Counted from the first letter of the stretch, positions 19,571 through 27,977 are shown. The stretch: DNA of 64,000 bases from Halostagnicola sp. A-GB9-2 (GCF_030068615.1 NZ_JASJOC010000002.1:186001-250000); one strand, 5' to 3'. A program made the numbers and translations. Notes: generated by a model not told the origin, from the letters alone.

Positions 19571-20011
19571 GTGCAAGAGTACGAGCGAAAACAGCTCCTC
19601 GAGCGCGTCGGCCGCGAGGGGGCGACCGTCGGCGCGGACATCCCGGAGACGATCGCCGTCCAGGGCGAGGAGATCGACCTCCAGACGTTTGTCTTCGAGA
19701 TCAAGCGCCGGGAGACGGTGCCCGCCGGCGAGCGCGAGCGCGTCGAGCGAGCGAAGAAAAACCTGCGACGCGAACGCCTCGAGCGAATCGAACGGATCGA
19801 GGAGGACGACATCAGCCGCGAAACTGGCGAGGAACTCGCCCGGAGCGTCGTCGGCATCGACCGCGCGTTGAACGCCCTCGAGAACCTGGGGTCGACAGAC
19901 ATCGAGCGCGAGCAACAGACCAAGCAAGCCGCGGACACCAAACGCTGGATGTCGTTCCTGCAGAAGGCCCTCGGCCGAGAAGATACTGCGACTTCGCGAG
20001 GTGGCAGATAG
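19571..20011 (+). CDS. DUF5788 family protein
   Basis: This is 146 aa from the GTG at 19571 (a TTG at 19544 is an alternative). It is a very charged, helical protein opening QEYERKQLLERVGREGATVG, with a central long helix (ERERVERAKKNLRRERLERIERIE). I recall this as the haloarchaeal DUF5788 family, of unknown function. It precedes polX by 34 bp on the same strand, so the two may share a transcript. Confidence 0.7.
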   Translation: MQEYERKQLLERVGREGATVGADIPETIAVQGEEIDLQTFVFEIKRRETVPAGERERVERAKKNLRRERLERIERIEEDDISRETGEELARSVVGIDRALNALENLGSTDIEREQQTKQAADTKRWMSFLQKALGREDTATSRGGR

Positions 20012-20044
20012 TATGCTGAGCGCCGACAATCGGAGGCGGACGAG

Positions 20045-21841
20045 ATGACGACCAACGCCGAACTCGCCGCCCGTTTCGAGGAGTTCGCGGACCTGCTCGA
20101 GGCCGACGACGTCGAATACAAACCGAGAGCGTATCGCCGCGCCGCGGAGAACATCCTGGCCCACCCCTCGCCCATTGCCGACCAGCTCGAGGCCGGCAAC
20201 GAGGAGGCCGTCGAGAACATCGACGGCGTCGGAGACGCCATCTCCTCGAAGATCGTCGAGTACGTCGAGTCGGGCGAGATCGAGGAGCTCGAGGAACTGC
20301 GCGACGAACTCCCCGTCGACATGGCCGCGCTGACCCGCGTCGAAGGCGTCGGACCCAAGACGGTCGGATCGCTCTATCGCGAACTCGAGATTCGGGATTT
20401 AGATGACCTCGAGGCCGCCGCCGAGGCGGGTGAGATTCAGGAGGTCAAAGGATTCGGCCCGAAGACGGAGCAAAATATCCTCGAAAACGTCGAGTTCGCG
20501 CGGACGATCGGCGAACGCCAACTGCTTGGTGAAGCCAGACCGCTCGCCGACGATGTGCTCGAGTATCTCGAGTCCGTCGACGTGATCTCCGAGGTCGAAG
20601 TCGCCGGCTCGATCCGCCGGTGGCGGGAGACGATCGGCGATGTCGACGCGCTCGCGGCCACAGAGTCGGGACAAGAGGCGGTCGAGTCCTTCCTCGAGTG
20701 GGACTCGATCGACGATGAAATTGAGTCCGGCCCCGCGAAGGCGAGCGCGCGGGTCGGCGACGTTCGCGTCGATCTCCGCGTCGTCGTCCCCGAGGAATTC
20801 GGCTCGGCGCTACAGTACTTCACCGGGAGCAAGGATCACAACGTACGGCTCCGGAACTACGCGATAGAACGCGACATGAAGCTGAACGAGTACGGCGCGT
20901 TCGACGTGAGCAGCGAGGCACGTAGCGCCTCGGACAGTCGGACGAAGTCCGACGACGAGATCGACGATCCAGATGGCGGTCAGCGCGTCGGCGACCGCGT
21001 CGCGGGCGAGACTGAAGAGAGTATGTACGAAGCGCTCGGCTTACCCTGGATCCCGCCGGAACTCCGCGAGGACCGGGGCGAAATTGACGCCGCGGCGGCC
21101 GGCGAACTTCCAGAGCTGATCACTCGAGACGACATTCGAGGCGACTTACACACCCATACCGAGTGGTCAGACGGCAACAACACGATCGAGGAGATGGTCG
21201 ACGCCGCCGAGAAACGGGGCTACGACTACTACGCCGTCGCGGATCACGCTGACGGACCGGGCGTTGTCGGCGGGATGGGCCTCTCCGATACGGAGATCCT
21301 CGAACAGATCGAGGCGATTCGGGAGGTTGATGCCGCGGTCGATATCGAGGTACTCGCCGGGATCGAGGCCAATATCGACGCCGACGGCGATATCGGCCTC
21401 GGTGGCGAGGTTATCGACGCACTCGACGTGATCGTCGCCTCACCCCACAGCGCGCTCGATCAGGACTCCGAAGACGCCGCGGAACGACTCCTCCGAGCCA
21501 TCGAAAACCCCGCGATCGACGTGATCGGGCATCCCAGCGGCCGCCTGCTCAACCAGCGCGAAGGGCTCGCGATCGACGCGACGGCGCTCGGGGCCGCGGC
21601 CGCCGAACACGACACCGCACTCGAGGTCAACAGCGATCTGCGCCGCCTCGACCTCTGGGGAAGCGCCGTCCAGGCCGCACTCGAGGAGGGCGCGACGATC
21701 GCGATCAACACCGACGCCCACCAGCCGGCGACCCTCGAGTACGTTCGCTGGGGTGTTCACACGGCCCGACGCGGATGGGCGGAACCAGCGGACGTAATTA
21801 ACACGTGGGAGCTTGAGGAGCTCCGGGAGTTCCTGCACTGA
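20045..21841 (+). CDS. polX: X-family DNA polymerase with PHP exonuclease domain
   Basis: This 598-aa protein has helix-hairpin-helix lyase domain repeats (about 1-130; IDGVGDAISSKI, VEGVGPKTVG, VKGFGPKTEQNI). The polymerase palm follows, with GSIRRWRETIGDVDAL and DVRVDLRVV carrying the catalytic acidic residues. The C-terminal PHP domain (about 350-598) has DLHTHTEWSDG, YAVADHADG, GIEANI, SPHSAL, GHPSGR and NTDAH metal-binding motifs. Such enzymes fill short gaps in base-excision repair and the PHP part removes 3' ends. An acidic/polar insert (about residues 285-325) in the palm-thumb junction is a halophile feature. Confidence 0.95.
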   Translation: MTTNAELAARFEEFADLLEADDVEYKPRAYRRAAENILAHPSPIADQLEAGNEEAVENIDGVGDAISSKIVEYVESGEIEELEELRDELPVDMAALTRVEGVGPKTVGSLYRELEIRDLDDLEAAAEAGEIQEVKGFGPKTEQNILENVEFARTIGERQLLGEARPLADDVLEYLESVDVISEVEVAGSIRRWRETIGDVDALAATESGQEAVESFLEWDSIDDEIESGPAKASARVGDVRVDLRVVVPEEFGSALQYFTGSKDHNVRLRNYAIERDMKLNEYGAFDVSSEARSASDSRTKSDDEIDDPDGGQRVGDRVAGETEESMYEALGLPWIPPELREDRGEIDAAAAGELPELITRDDIRGDLHTHTEWSDGNNTIEEMVDAAEKRGYDYYAVADHADGPGVVGGMGLSDTEILEQIEAIREVDAAVDIEVLAGIEANIDADGDIGLGGEVIDALDVIVASPHSALDQDSEDAAERLLRAIENPAIDVIGHPSGRLLNQREGLAIDATALGAAAAEHDTALEVNSDLRRLDLWGSAVQAALEEGATIAINTDAHQPATLEYVRWGVHTARRGWAEPADVINTWELEELREFLH

Positions 21842-21887
21842 GTAGCTGGGCAAAAATCGATATCACCGCACCCTGATACGGCAACAC

Positions 21888-22346
21888 ATGCGATTTCTCG
21901 TCGACCTGATGTGCGGCGGAATCGTCTCGTACCTTCGAATGTGCGGCTACGATACGGCCTACGCCGGCGAGAGGGATCTCGAGGAGGACGACGAACTTCG
22001 GCGAGTTGTAGATTCGGAGGGCAGGGCGCTGGTCACTCGAGACGTGGCCCTCTCCGAGCGGGCTGGGGGTTCGATCCTGCTCACCTCTCGAACAGTCGAG
22101 GGCCAGCTAGAGGAACTTGCTGCGGCGGGCGTCGATCTAACGCTCGCAAAAGAACCGGTACGGTGTGGACGATGCAACGGGAGTCTCGTGCGTGTACAAC
22201 CGCCTTCGGAAGAGTTGGCGAGCGAGGTACCCGAATACGTTCCGGACGGAACGCAACCGATATGGCGGTGTCGAGCGTGTGGACAGTACTTCTGGAAAGG
22301 AAGCCACTGGGACGACGTGCGGTCAACACTCTCGGAAATCGATTGA
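21888..22346 (+). CDS. Mut7-C RNase domain (DUF82) protein
   Basis: This 152-aa protein has an N-terminal PIN-like Mut7-C domain: MRFLVDLMCGGIVSYLRMCGYDTAY with the first catalytic Asp, and a later acidic cluster VTRDVALSER. The C-terminus is a zinc ribbon with two CxxC pairs (RCGRCNG and WRCRACGQYFWKG). The combination is the usual prokaryotic Mut7-C layout, thought to process RNA. It lies 46 bp downstream of polX. Confidence 0.9.
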   Translation: MRFLVDLMCGGIVSYLRMCGYDTAYAGERDLEEDDELRRVVDSEGRALVTRDVALSERAGGSILLTSRTVEGQLEELAAAGVDLTLAKEPVRCGRCNGSLVRVQPPSEELASEVPEYVPDGTQPIWRCRACGQYFWKGSHWDDVRSTLSEID

Positions 22347-22412
22347 ACGATCTAGGGCGAACAACGACGGCGAAAGGGGGAACGACGCTGGGAGGAACGG
22401 CGGCTCGAGCAC

Positions 22413-23177
22413 TCAGTATACGGAGTCGTCTTCAAACCGACCGTCATAGGCGATGTGATTCGCGTGCGTCGGCTCCTGGCCGGAGAGAAATAGTCGCTCG
22501 ACTTTCTTCCAGGTGTTTTCGTAGCCGAGGTGGGCAAGTTCCGTCGCCGTCGTCTTCCACTTCTCGAGTCCGTCCGCGTGAACGATTCGTCTACTGGCGC
22601 CGTTCTCGAACGCGTCGAGAACGTCGGCTTCCGACTCGAGGTCGTCCTCGAAGGCCGTGTACGCGACACCGACCGTGCTCGGTACGTGGGCATAGGAGGA
22701 CGCAAACGGCGGTATGGAAGTGAGATCCGCAATCTCGAGCGCTCGCCGATTCGTCGAGGGAAGATGCTTCGGATTGTATATTTCGACGGCGTCGATGACA
22801 CCGTCGTACGTCTGGATATCCTCCTCCGTGAGACCCACGTTCGCGAACTCAGGATGGGGTGCAAGCACCGTCGCATCCTGGCGCTCGAACTCGGCTATCG
22901 CCGCCTCAAGCGAGATGAAGTCCGGAACGGGTTCGGACAGCCCCATCGCGAGTAGGTGTTTGCGATTTCGCCACGAGCCGGTGAACACTTCCCGAGCGGG
23001 GATGACCAGCAGGTCGTCGCTCGAGTAGGTCTCGGCCCGGCGCTGGATCTCGGGGAGCCGGGTAAAGTGCGGCGCGTAGACGATGGCATCGAGCCCCGCT
23101 TTTCGGGCGTTCGCAACGACTTCTCTGTCGAGCACTTTGGCGTGGCAGTCAACTCGAAACTCGGCTCCGGCAGTCAC
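22413..23177 (-). CDS. PHP-domain phosphoesterase-like protein
   Basis: This is 254 aa with a GTG start at 23177. The PHP fold is visible: FRVDCHAKV at the N-terminus replaces the usual D-x-H-x-H motif, IVYAPHF follows, then IPAREVFTGS (metal-binding Glu), APHPEF and SSYAHVPSTVG. The first metal motif has only one His, as in PHP proteins that may use a reduced metal site. The substrate is unknown. The family call is firm; the catalytic status is less certain. Confidence 0.8.
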   Translation of the reverse strand: MTAGAEFRVDCHAKVLDREVVANARKAGLDAIVYAPHFTRLPEIQRRAETYSSDDLLVIPAREVFTGSWRNRKHLLAMGLSEPVPDFISLEAAIAEFERQDATVLAPHPEFANVGLTEEDIQTYDGVIDAVEIYNPKHLPSTNRRALEIADLTSIPPFASSYAHVPSTVGVAYTAFEDDLESEADVLDAFENGASRRIVHADGLEKWKTTATELAHLGYENTWKKVERLFLSGQEPTHANHIAYDGRFEDDSVY

Positions 23178-23291
23178 GTCCGCCAGTTTCGAGACAGGGA
23201 AGTTATGAATTCTGATTCGTCAATCCCACCAATGTGTCGATGACCCGAACGGTCGAAAAGACCTTTAGGTGTCGTTGTCTCACAGGTACCA

Positions 23292-23579
23292 ATGGTCTGG
23301 GATTGTGGAATCGATGACTGTGGAGACGTCTTCGAGGAGGTCGAACAAGCAATTATTCATCAGGCGACCGAACACGAACGTCGTGAGTGTAAAGTATGCG
23401 GAACGATCGTTCCGGACGGATACCTCTCGATCCGCCACGTCTTTACCGACCACAGCCGCGCCGAGTACGTCAGAGCCTACAGCGCCAGTTCAGAGGACGT
23501 TCGAGAACGCGAGGACCTGCTCGAGGAAATCGAGTCCGTCGCGGATATGGAACTCATCGCGAACGAACTGAAACGATGA
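23292..23579 (+). CDS. Small zinc-finger protein, haloarchaeal
   Basis: This 95-aa protein carries a C2H2-like finger at its start (CGIDDCGDVFEEVEQAIIHQ and the following HATEH-like His) and a second metal-binding set (CKVCG with HVFTDH). The C-terminal 35 residues are a charged helix. I recall a haloarchaeal family now numbered DUF7565, but I am not certain of the number. It is probably a nucleic-acid-binding or regulatory protein. Monocistronic. Confidence 0.75.
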   Translation: MVWDCGIDDCGDVFEEVEQAIIHQATEHERRECKVCGTIVPDGYLSIRHVFTDHSRAEYVRAYSASSEDVREREDLLEEIESVADMELIANELKR

Positions 23580-24058
23580 AAAACACCGGTAACCCAGGCG
23601 AGTACCGAACGCGATAGCCTCCAATCGAAACCAAGTTCCAGACTGCTGACAGTCGTCCAATTTGTGCTGCATCCCTACTTTCGAGAGAAACTACCCTACA
23701 TTTCACGTCGTCGGATGGCCTCGCTTCGCATCTGTAACCACCCCTCGAAAAAGTTAGTACAAAACATCCTCGGTGCTCGCTCCGACCTCACTACGTTCGA
23801 TCATCGCCCGCCCCGGCTCGCGGGTCGTTCCTCCCCGCTCGCTACTCGAGGCCCTCTCTCCGTTCGGGCCTCGCACCGAGCGAACCGACTCGCTACCGCT
23901 CGTCGGAATCGAGCACACGAATCTGGTCGCCCCGAACCGTCACACGGCTAAATTTTACGTCGTCGGGTTCCCTCACGCCGTTCGATCACCACTCCTCGCA
24001 AAATTTAGTACAAAACGACCTCGCCGTTCACTGTGTTCACGCCGAGCGAACCGACTCG
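23580..24058. repeat. Intergenic region built from duplicated segments downstream of spt5
   Basis: This 480-bp gap holds no gene. It contains a 68-bp perfect copy of the spt5 3' end at 23876-23943 (source 24042-24109). It also contains two related 70-bp segments at 23702-23772 and 23954-24023 that share the core TTAGTACAAAAC and the phrase ACGTCGTCGG. The two repeat families have different offsets (166 and about 252 bp), so this is not one simple tandem array. Confidence 0.8.
23876..23943 (-). repeat. Duplicate of the last 16 codons of spt5
   Basis: This 68-bp stretch is identical to 24042-24109. That source segment covers the final 16 sense codons and stop of spt5 plus 17 bp of downstream DNA. 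The copy therefore retains the reading frame [16 protein letters not shown] and the TAG stop but has no start. It lies 166 bp downstream of the original. Confidence 0.9.
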
Positions 24059-24496
24059 CTACCGCTCGTCGGAATCGAGCACACGAATCTGGTCGCCCCG
24101 AACCGTCACCGGAATCGGAACTGTCGCCTCGTACAGTTCGACGGTCACCTGATCCTTGCCTTCGTCGATACGCTGAACCTGTGCCTTCTCGCCCTTGAAC
24201 GGTCCTGCGATGAGTTCGACGATGTCCCCCTCCGCGATCCCTTCGACATCCGGTTTCGGCGAGAGGAAGTGCTCGACTTCCGAGATATCGGATTTGCCCG
24301 GCACGATGCTCCGGGCGTGTGGAATATCCTCGAGGACACGATTGAGCACCGCGTTGTCGTCCGCCTCGACCATAACGTAGGAGGTCAACGAGTCGGGCGC
24401 GAGCGCGGCGTGGATATCCGGCTCCTCGCGGTTGATAATCATGTCCGCGACGGTGCGTTCTTGACTCGCGGTAGTTTTGACTGCGTAGATCGCCAT
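24059..24496 (-). CDS. spt5: Transcription elongation factor Spt5
   Basis: This 145-aa protein is the archaeal NusG/Spt5 homologue that clamps RNA polymerase for processive elongation. The NGN domain spans about residues 1-85 ([31 protein letters not shown]). The KOW domain follows ([22 protein letters not shown]). Its ATG shares one base with the stop of secE, the conserved archaeal secE-spt5 operon order. Its 3' end is duplicated downstream (see 23876-23943). Confidence 0.96.
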   Translation of the reverse strand: MAIYAVKTTASQERTVADMIINREEPDIHAALAPDSLTSYVMVEADDNAVLNRVLEDIPHARSIVPGKSDISEVEHFLSPKPDVEGIAEGDIVELIAGPFKGEKAQVQRIDEGKDQVTVELYEATVPIPVTVRGDQIRVLDSDER

Positions 24497-24675
24497 TAGA
24501 CGCCACCTGATCCGGTCAGGAGCAGCATGATTGCGCCGATGATGAAGCCGATGAATCCGACAAAGAGGATTCCGGCTCCGGCGATCTTCGAGACCTGCAG
24601 GAACTCGTTCGTCGTCGGTGTCGTTGCCATTTTCAACACCCTGACGTACGAGGTGAGATCGTACGGAACGTCCAT
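24496..24675 (-). CDS. secE: Preprotein translocase subunit SecE (Sec61 gamma)
   Basis: This is a 59-aa protein from the ATG at 24675; an internal ATG at 24630 would cut off the conserved cytoplasmic helix. It reads [17 protein letters not shown], then [17 protein letters not shown] and a single membrane helix ([18 protein letters not shown]). This is the archaeal Sec61-gamma layout of an amphipathic helix followed by one transmembrane segment that clamps SecY. The stop overlaps the spt5 start by one base, and a TATA box sits about 28 bp upstream. Confidence 0.93.
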   Translation of the reverse strand: MDVPYDLTSYVRVLKMATTPTTNEFLQVSKIAGAGILFVGFIGFIIGAIMLLLTGSGGV

Positions 24676-24700
24676 ATATGTGTATTCACAGTGCGCGCCC

Positions 24701-24707
24701 TTTTATC
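24701..24707 (-). promoter_or_regulatory. TATA box of the secE-spt5 operon
   Basis: On the minus strand the sequence GATAAAA is centred about 29 bp before the secE ATG at 24675. This predicts a leaderless or nearly leaderless mRNA and supports the longer secE start. Confidence 0.5.
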
Positions 24708-24855
24708 TGTCTTTCGTGTCCAGTTTGGTTCACTCGAGTGTACTCACGAAGCAGTTACCGTCACGATATCGAACCGTTTTGCTCGGGAGGACCACTGATC
24801 CTCTCTGGGGAGGAGGTCAGGCGAAGGCGAGTTCGATAGCGAGACGCACCGTCCG

Positions 24856-24871
24856 ATACTGCCGACAGTAT
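24856..24871. repeat. Short palindrome ATACTGCCGACAGTAT
   Basis: The arms ATACTG and CAGTAT are perfect and flank CCGA. It is followed by GAGAATCG, which also occurs inside the 76-bp elements near 54 and 55 kb. It lies 70 bp before the small acidic gene at 24941. It may be a degenerate relative of those elements or a binding site. Confidence 0.4.
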
Positions 24872-24940
24872 GAGAATCGATTCACTCGACGTTGCAGATG
24901 ACGGCACGTCGATCATCCGGCTGGCATCCCAACCGTCGGT

Positions 24941-25072
24941 ATGGCAGAAGACGACACAGATCGAAAGGACGAGTACGAGGCCGAACGAGAAGCTGAGATC
25001 GAAGACGAACTCGAGCGAGTCGATCGGAACCCGGACGAGGTCGACGACGGCGATGACAACCTCGGGCAATGA
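24941..25072 (+). CDS. Tiny acidic protein, first of an overlapping pair
   Basis: This 43-aa protein is opened by ATG at 24941. It is almost wholly charged: MAEDDTDRKDEYEAERE, then EIEDELERVDRNPDEVDDGD and DNLGQ. It is predicted to be a short helix with a disordered acidic tail. Its stop overlaps the ATG of the next small gene by 4 bp (ATGA). The last 12 residues are encoded by a 37-bp sequence that is repeated in the next gene. It may be the N-terminal half of a once-single gene. Function unknown. Confidence 0.55.
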   Translation: MAEDDTDRKDEYEAEREAEIEDELERVDRNPDEVDDGDDNLGQ

Positions 25073-25140
25073 ATCAGATCATACTTGGAGACGAAGACGG
25101 TAGCCCGGACGAGGTCGACGACGGCGATGACAACCTCGGG
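25030..25140 (+). repeat. 37-bp perfect direct repeat within the small acidic genes
   Basis: The copies are 25030-25066 and 25104-25140, offset by 74 bp and separated by 37 bp of unrelated sequence. Both copies are read in the same frame as PDEVDDGDDNLG, but the 74-bp offset is not a multiple of three, so the second copy falls in a separate overlapping reading frame. Confidence 0.9.
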
Positions 25141-25203
25141 ACCCAGAACGCGCCGCGATCGGAGAACGAGGAGGGACTCGAGAAGGAAGAATCCGAGGAG
25201 TAA
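25069..25203 (+). CDS. Tiny acidic protein, second of an overlapping pair
   Basis: This 44-aa protein starts within the stop of the preceding gene. It reads MNQIILGDEDGSPDEVDDG, DDNLGTQNAPRSENEEGLEK and EESEE. It shares PDEVDDGDDNLG with the preceding gene through the 37-bp duplication. It is highly acidic with no hydrophobic core, so it is likely disordered. Joining MAEDDTDR...PDEVDDGDDNLG to TQNAPRSENEEG without the 74-bp segment would give one continuous protein of about 62 aa, so this may be the displaced C-terminal half. Function unknown. Confidence 0.5.
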   Translation: MNQIILGDEDGSPDEVDDGDDNLGTQNAPRSENEEGLEKEESEE

Positions 25204-25371
25204 GTTCATCCCGCGAAACTGGATTTCGCTCGGTATAGTGCCGGAAAGTCGCACGGAATTCGCGGGCAGCCACCGATTTCGACGGCGAATATCTCCCGCA
25301 CAGCGCGAACCAGCGAACAGTTCGGACCCGCGAGCGGGATTCTTTTGCCCCCGGCCTCCGACCGTTCGGGT

Positions 25372-27123
25372 ATGCAGGTCCACGTCGTCGCCGATGACCC
25401 GGTTCGAGCGGCTATCGACGCCGCGCTATCCGACATCGACGTTACCACACGAGACGCCGACCCGACAGCACTGGACGAGGCCCGGTTCGCGATCGTCAGC
25501 GATGTCGCCGGTTCGAACACCTTCGAGCAGGCGACCAACGCGACTCGAGCGGGAGATACGCCGTGGGTCGCCGTCGAAATCGGCGGCGTCGGCGGCCATC
25601 CCATCGAGGAAGTCGACGCCGCGGTGTCCGGCTACGCCCCGGGAGCGGGGTGTTTCAACTGCCTTAGCACGCGAGTTGCCTCGACGCGAGATACCGACCA
25701 ACCGCCGGAGCAACCGAGCGCGGATCGAAGCGAAGCACGGCTCGCCGGTGCGATCGCCGGTCGAGAGTGCGTTCGAGTGTTCTCCGAGGGAGAGCGATCG
25801 ATCATCGGCCACGTTCGAGAGCTCCCCTACGCCAGACGACACTACCTCCCGGTTCCGACCTGTGGCTGTCACAGCTCCGACCGGAACCGAACGCTCGACC
25901 TCGAGGACGACGACTCGCTCGACCTCGAGCAGGCGGCCGACCGCGCCGAGATCGCGATCGACTCCCGGCTGGGGCCGGTGCTTTCGATCGGCGAGGTCGA
26001 GTCGTTCCCGGCTCCGTACTACCTCACGACGCTCGCGGAGACCGAGTCGTTCAGCGACGCATCCGCGTCGAAGCAGGCGGCGGGCGTCGACGAGGACTGG
26101 AACGCGGCGCTCATGAAAGCCGTCGGCGAGGGGCTCGAGCGGTACTGCGCTGGCGTCTACCGCGACGAGGAGTTTCGCCACGCGAGCGAGGACGAACTCG
26201 AGAATCCGGTCTCGCCGCTCGAACTCGTTCGGCCCGACGACGCGCCGTCGTTCGATTCGTCGACCGAATGTCGTTGGGTCAAGGGCGCGAACCTCGAGAC
26301 CGGCGAGTCCGCACAGCTTCCCGCCGCCGCGGTCCAGTTCCCCCAGCCCGGCGACCGCCTCGTTCCGGCGATCACGACCGGCCTCGGGCTCGGTTCCTCG
26401 ACCGTCGACGCCCTTCGTTCGGGGCTGACAGAAGTCCTCGAGCGGGACGCGACGATGCTCTCGTGGTACTCGACGTACGAACCCCTCGGGCTCGCCGTCG
26501 AGGACGAAACGTACGACGCCCTCTCCCGGAGAGCACAGAGCGAGGGACTTTCAGTGACTGCGTTGCTAGTAACTCAGGACGTCGATGTCCCCGTCGTCAC
26601 CGTCGCCGTCCACCGCGACGGCGCGGGCGCTCGCAACAAGAACGACTGGCCGCACTTTGCCGCAGGCTCTGCGGCGGCCCTCGACGGAACGGCCGCCGCT
26701 CGGTCGGCGCTGTCCGAGGCGTTACAGAACTGGATGGAACTTCGGGGAATCGGCCCGGAGGACGCGGATACTGCAACGGGCCAGATCGGCCACTACGCCT
26801 CGTTCCCCGAACCGGTACAGGAGTTCGTCGACGTCGAGCGGACGATTCCCGCCGAGAGCGTGGGTCCGGACCCGGTTCCCACCGGAGCCGACGGCCTCGA
26901 GGAACTCGTTTCCCGGACGAATGAGGCCGGACTGACGCCGTACGCGGCTCGGTTGACGACACGCGACGTCGAGGATCTCGGCTTCGAAGCGGTGAGAGTC
27001 GTCGTTCCCGGTGCACAGCCGCTTTTCACCGGTGATCCCTACTTCGGCGACCGTGCGACTGCAGTTCCGGATGAACTCGGCTTCGAGCCGGATCTCGAGC
27101 GGGAGTACCATCCCTACCCCTGA
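25372..27123 (+). CDS. Fused TOMM cyclodehydratase-type YcaO protein
   Basis: This 583-aa protein starts at the ATG at 25372. The N-terminal third resembles the partner (C-protein/ThiF-like) domain, with a zinc tetrad made of GCFNC near residue 94 and CGCH near 166. The YcaO domain follows with ATP/Mg motifs AVGEGLERYC, SGLTEVLERDA and LSEALQNWMEL. The C-terminus ends REYHPYP, a proline-rich end as in azoline-forming YcaO enzymes. The family uses ATP to cyclise Cys/Ser/Thr in peptides or to make thioamides. No recognisable dehydrogenase, precursor peptide or exporter is adjacent, so the substrate is open. Confidence 0.88.
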   Translation: MQVHVVADDPVRAAIDAALSDIDVTTRDADPTALDEARFAIVSDVAGSNTFEQATNATRAGDTPWVAVEIGGVGGHPIEEVDAAVSGYAPGAGCFNCLSTRVASTRDTDQPPEQPSADRSEARLAGAIAGRECVRVFSEGERSIIGHVRELPYARRHYLPVPTCGCHSSDRNRTLDLEDDDSLDLEQAADRAEIAIDSRLGPVLSIGEVESFPAPYYLTTLAETESFSDASASKQAAGVDEDWNAALMKAVGEGLERYCAGVYRDEEFRHASEDELENPVSPLELVRPDDAPSFDSSTECRWVKGANLETGESAQLPAAAVQFPQPGDRLVPAITTGLGLGSSTVDALRSGLTEVLERDATMLSWYSTYEPLGLAVEDETYDALSRRAQSEGLSVTALLVTQDVDVPVVTVAVHRDGAGARNKNDWPHFAAGSAAALDGTAAARSALSEALQNWMELRGIGPEDADTATGQIGHYASFPEPVQEFVDVERTIPAESVGPDPVPTGADGLEELVSRTNEAGLTPYAARLTTRDVEDLGFEAVRVVVPGAQPLFTGDPYFGDRATAVPDELGFEPDLEREYHPYP

Positions 27124-27199
27124 GAAATCGTCGAAAAAGCAACGCCGGATCCGAGACGAGTCGTGCGTCAGTCGGTTTTCGATAGAGCCAGTCCGCAAC

Positions 27200-27700
27200 T
27201 CACTCTTCTTCGGACGGCCACTCCTCTTCGTCGAACTCCTCGGTTTCGTTGTCCTCAAGCTCGTCTCCTTCGGATTCGTTGCCGTCGAGCTCCGGCTCGT
27301 CTTCCTCGTCGGTGGATACCTCGAGTTCGAGATCGTCGTCGTAGATCGTTATCTGGATGAGCTGCGTCTCGTCCGTAACGGTCCCGACTTCGACCCAATC
27401 TTCGTCCCCCGACTGATCGATTCGCATCACGCGGAAACTCTGGTCGAACCCGTCGAGCGACGGCGCGCTCACGCGTTCCCCGGGCGTGACGGAGTACCCC
27501 TGATCGTACGTCCCGCGGTCGGTTCCGCGCTCGATCGCCTCGAGTCGAATGTTGTGGGTTTGGTCGCTTTCGTTGAATATTTCGATCGGAACCGGACTTT
27601 GAATCTCTCCCTGAAAGTGCTCTTGAACGCCGTCGATACAGCCCGCTATCCCGACGGTCGCGAGCACGGCACCGGATCGAAGTACAGTACGGCGATTCAC
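27200..27700 (-). CDS. Tat-type lipoprotein, haloarchaeal hypothetical
   Basis: This is 166 aa from a GTG at 27700 (an upstream ATG at 27760 would add 20 residues). The signal is short and Tat-like, NRRTVLRSGAVLATVGIAGC, with the lipobox Cys at residue 21. A beta-sandwich-like region (about 35-130) has the phrase PVPIEIFNESDQTHNIRLEA, reminiscent of small surface lipoproteins. The last 40 residues are nearly all Glu/Asp. No family name is recognised. It converges on the YcaO gene. Confidence 0.72.
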   Translation of the reverse strand: MNRRTVLRSGAVLATVGIAGCIDGVQEHFQGEIQSPVPIEIFNESDQTHNIRLEAIERGTDRGTYDQGYSVTPGERVSAPSLDGFDQSFRVMRIDQSGDEDWVEVGTVTDETQLIQITIYDDDLELEVSTDEEDEPELDGNESEGDELEDNETEEFDEEEWPSEEE

Positions 27701-27977
27701 ATCCGAGCCTCGGTGCTGGATCGTTGTATGTATTACTTTTCGAGTCAACTGCTCGTTCACCTCGGTATCGTCGACTCACTTCTACGCCGCACTAGCAACC
27801 ATACTCCGGCTCCTCCCCTCCTCAAGGGACGCAGAGACGTTCTCGAATTGACCGTAAGAGACGGAGCCGGATCCGAAGATAACATCGTCCACTCGGTGCG
27901 GATATTCCCAGCCTCGAAAATTGAGTCTGCATCGCCGGACCAAAAATGTAATATAATTTAAAGTGTTGTATGGTGAC

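Noticed and set aside
25069..25203. Precursor peptide for the adjacent YcaO protein
   Set aside because: The small acidic proteins have no Cys and few Ser/Thr, so they are unlikely substrates for azoline formation.
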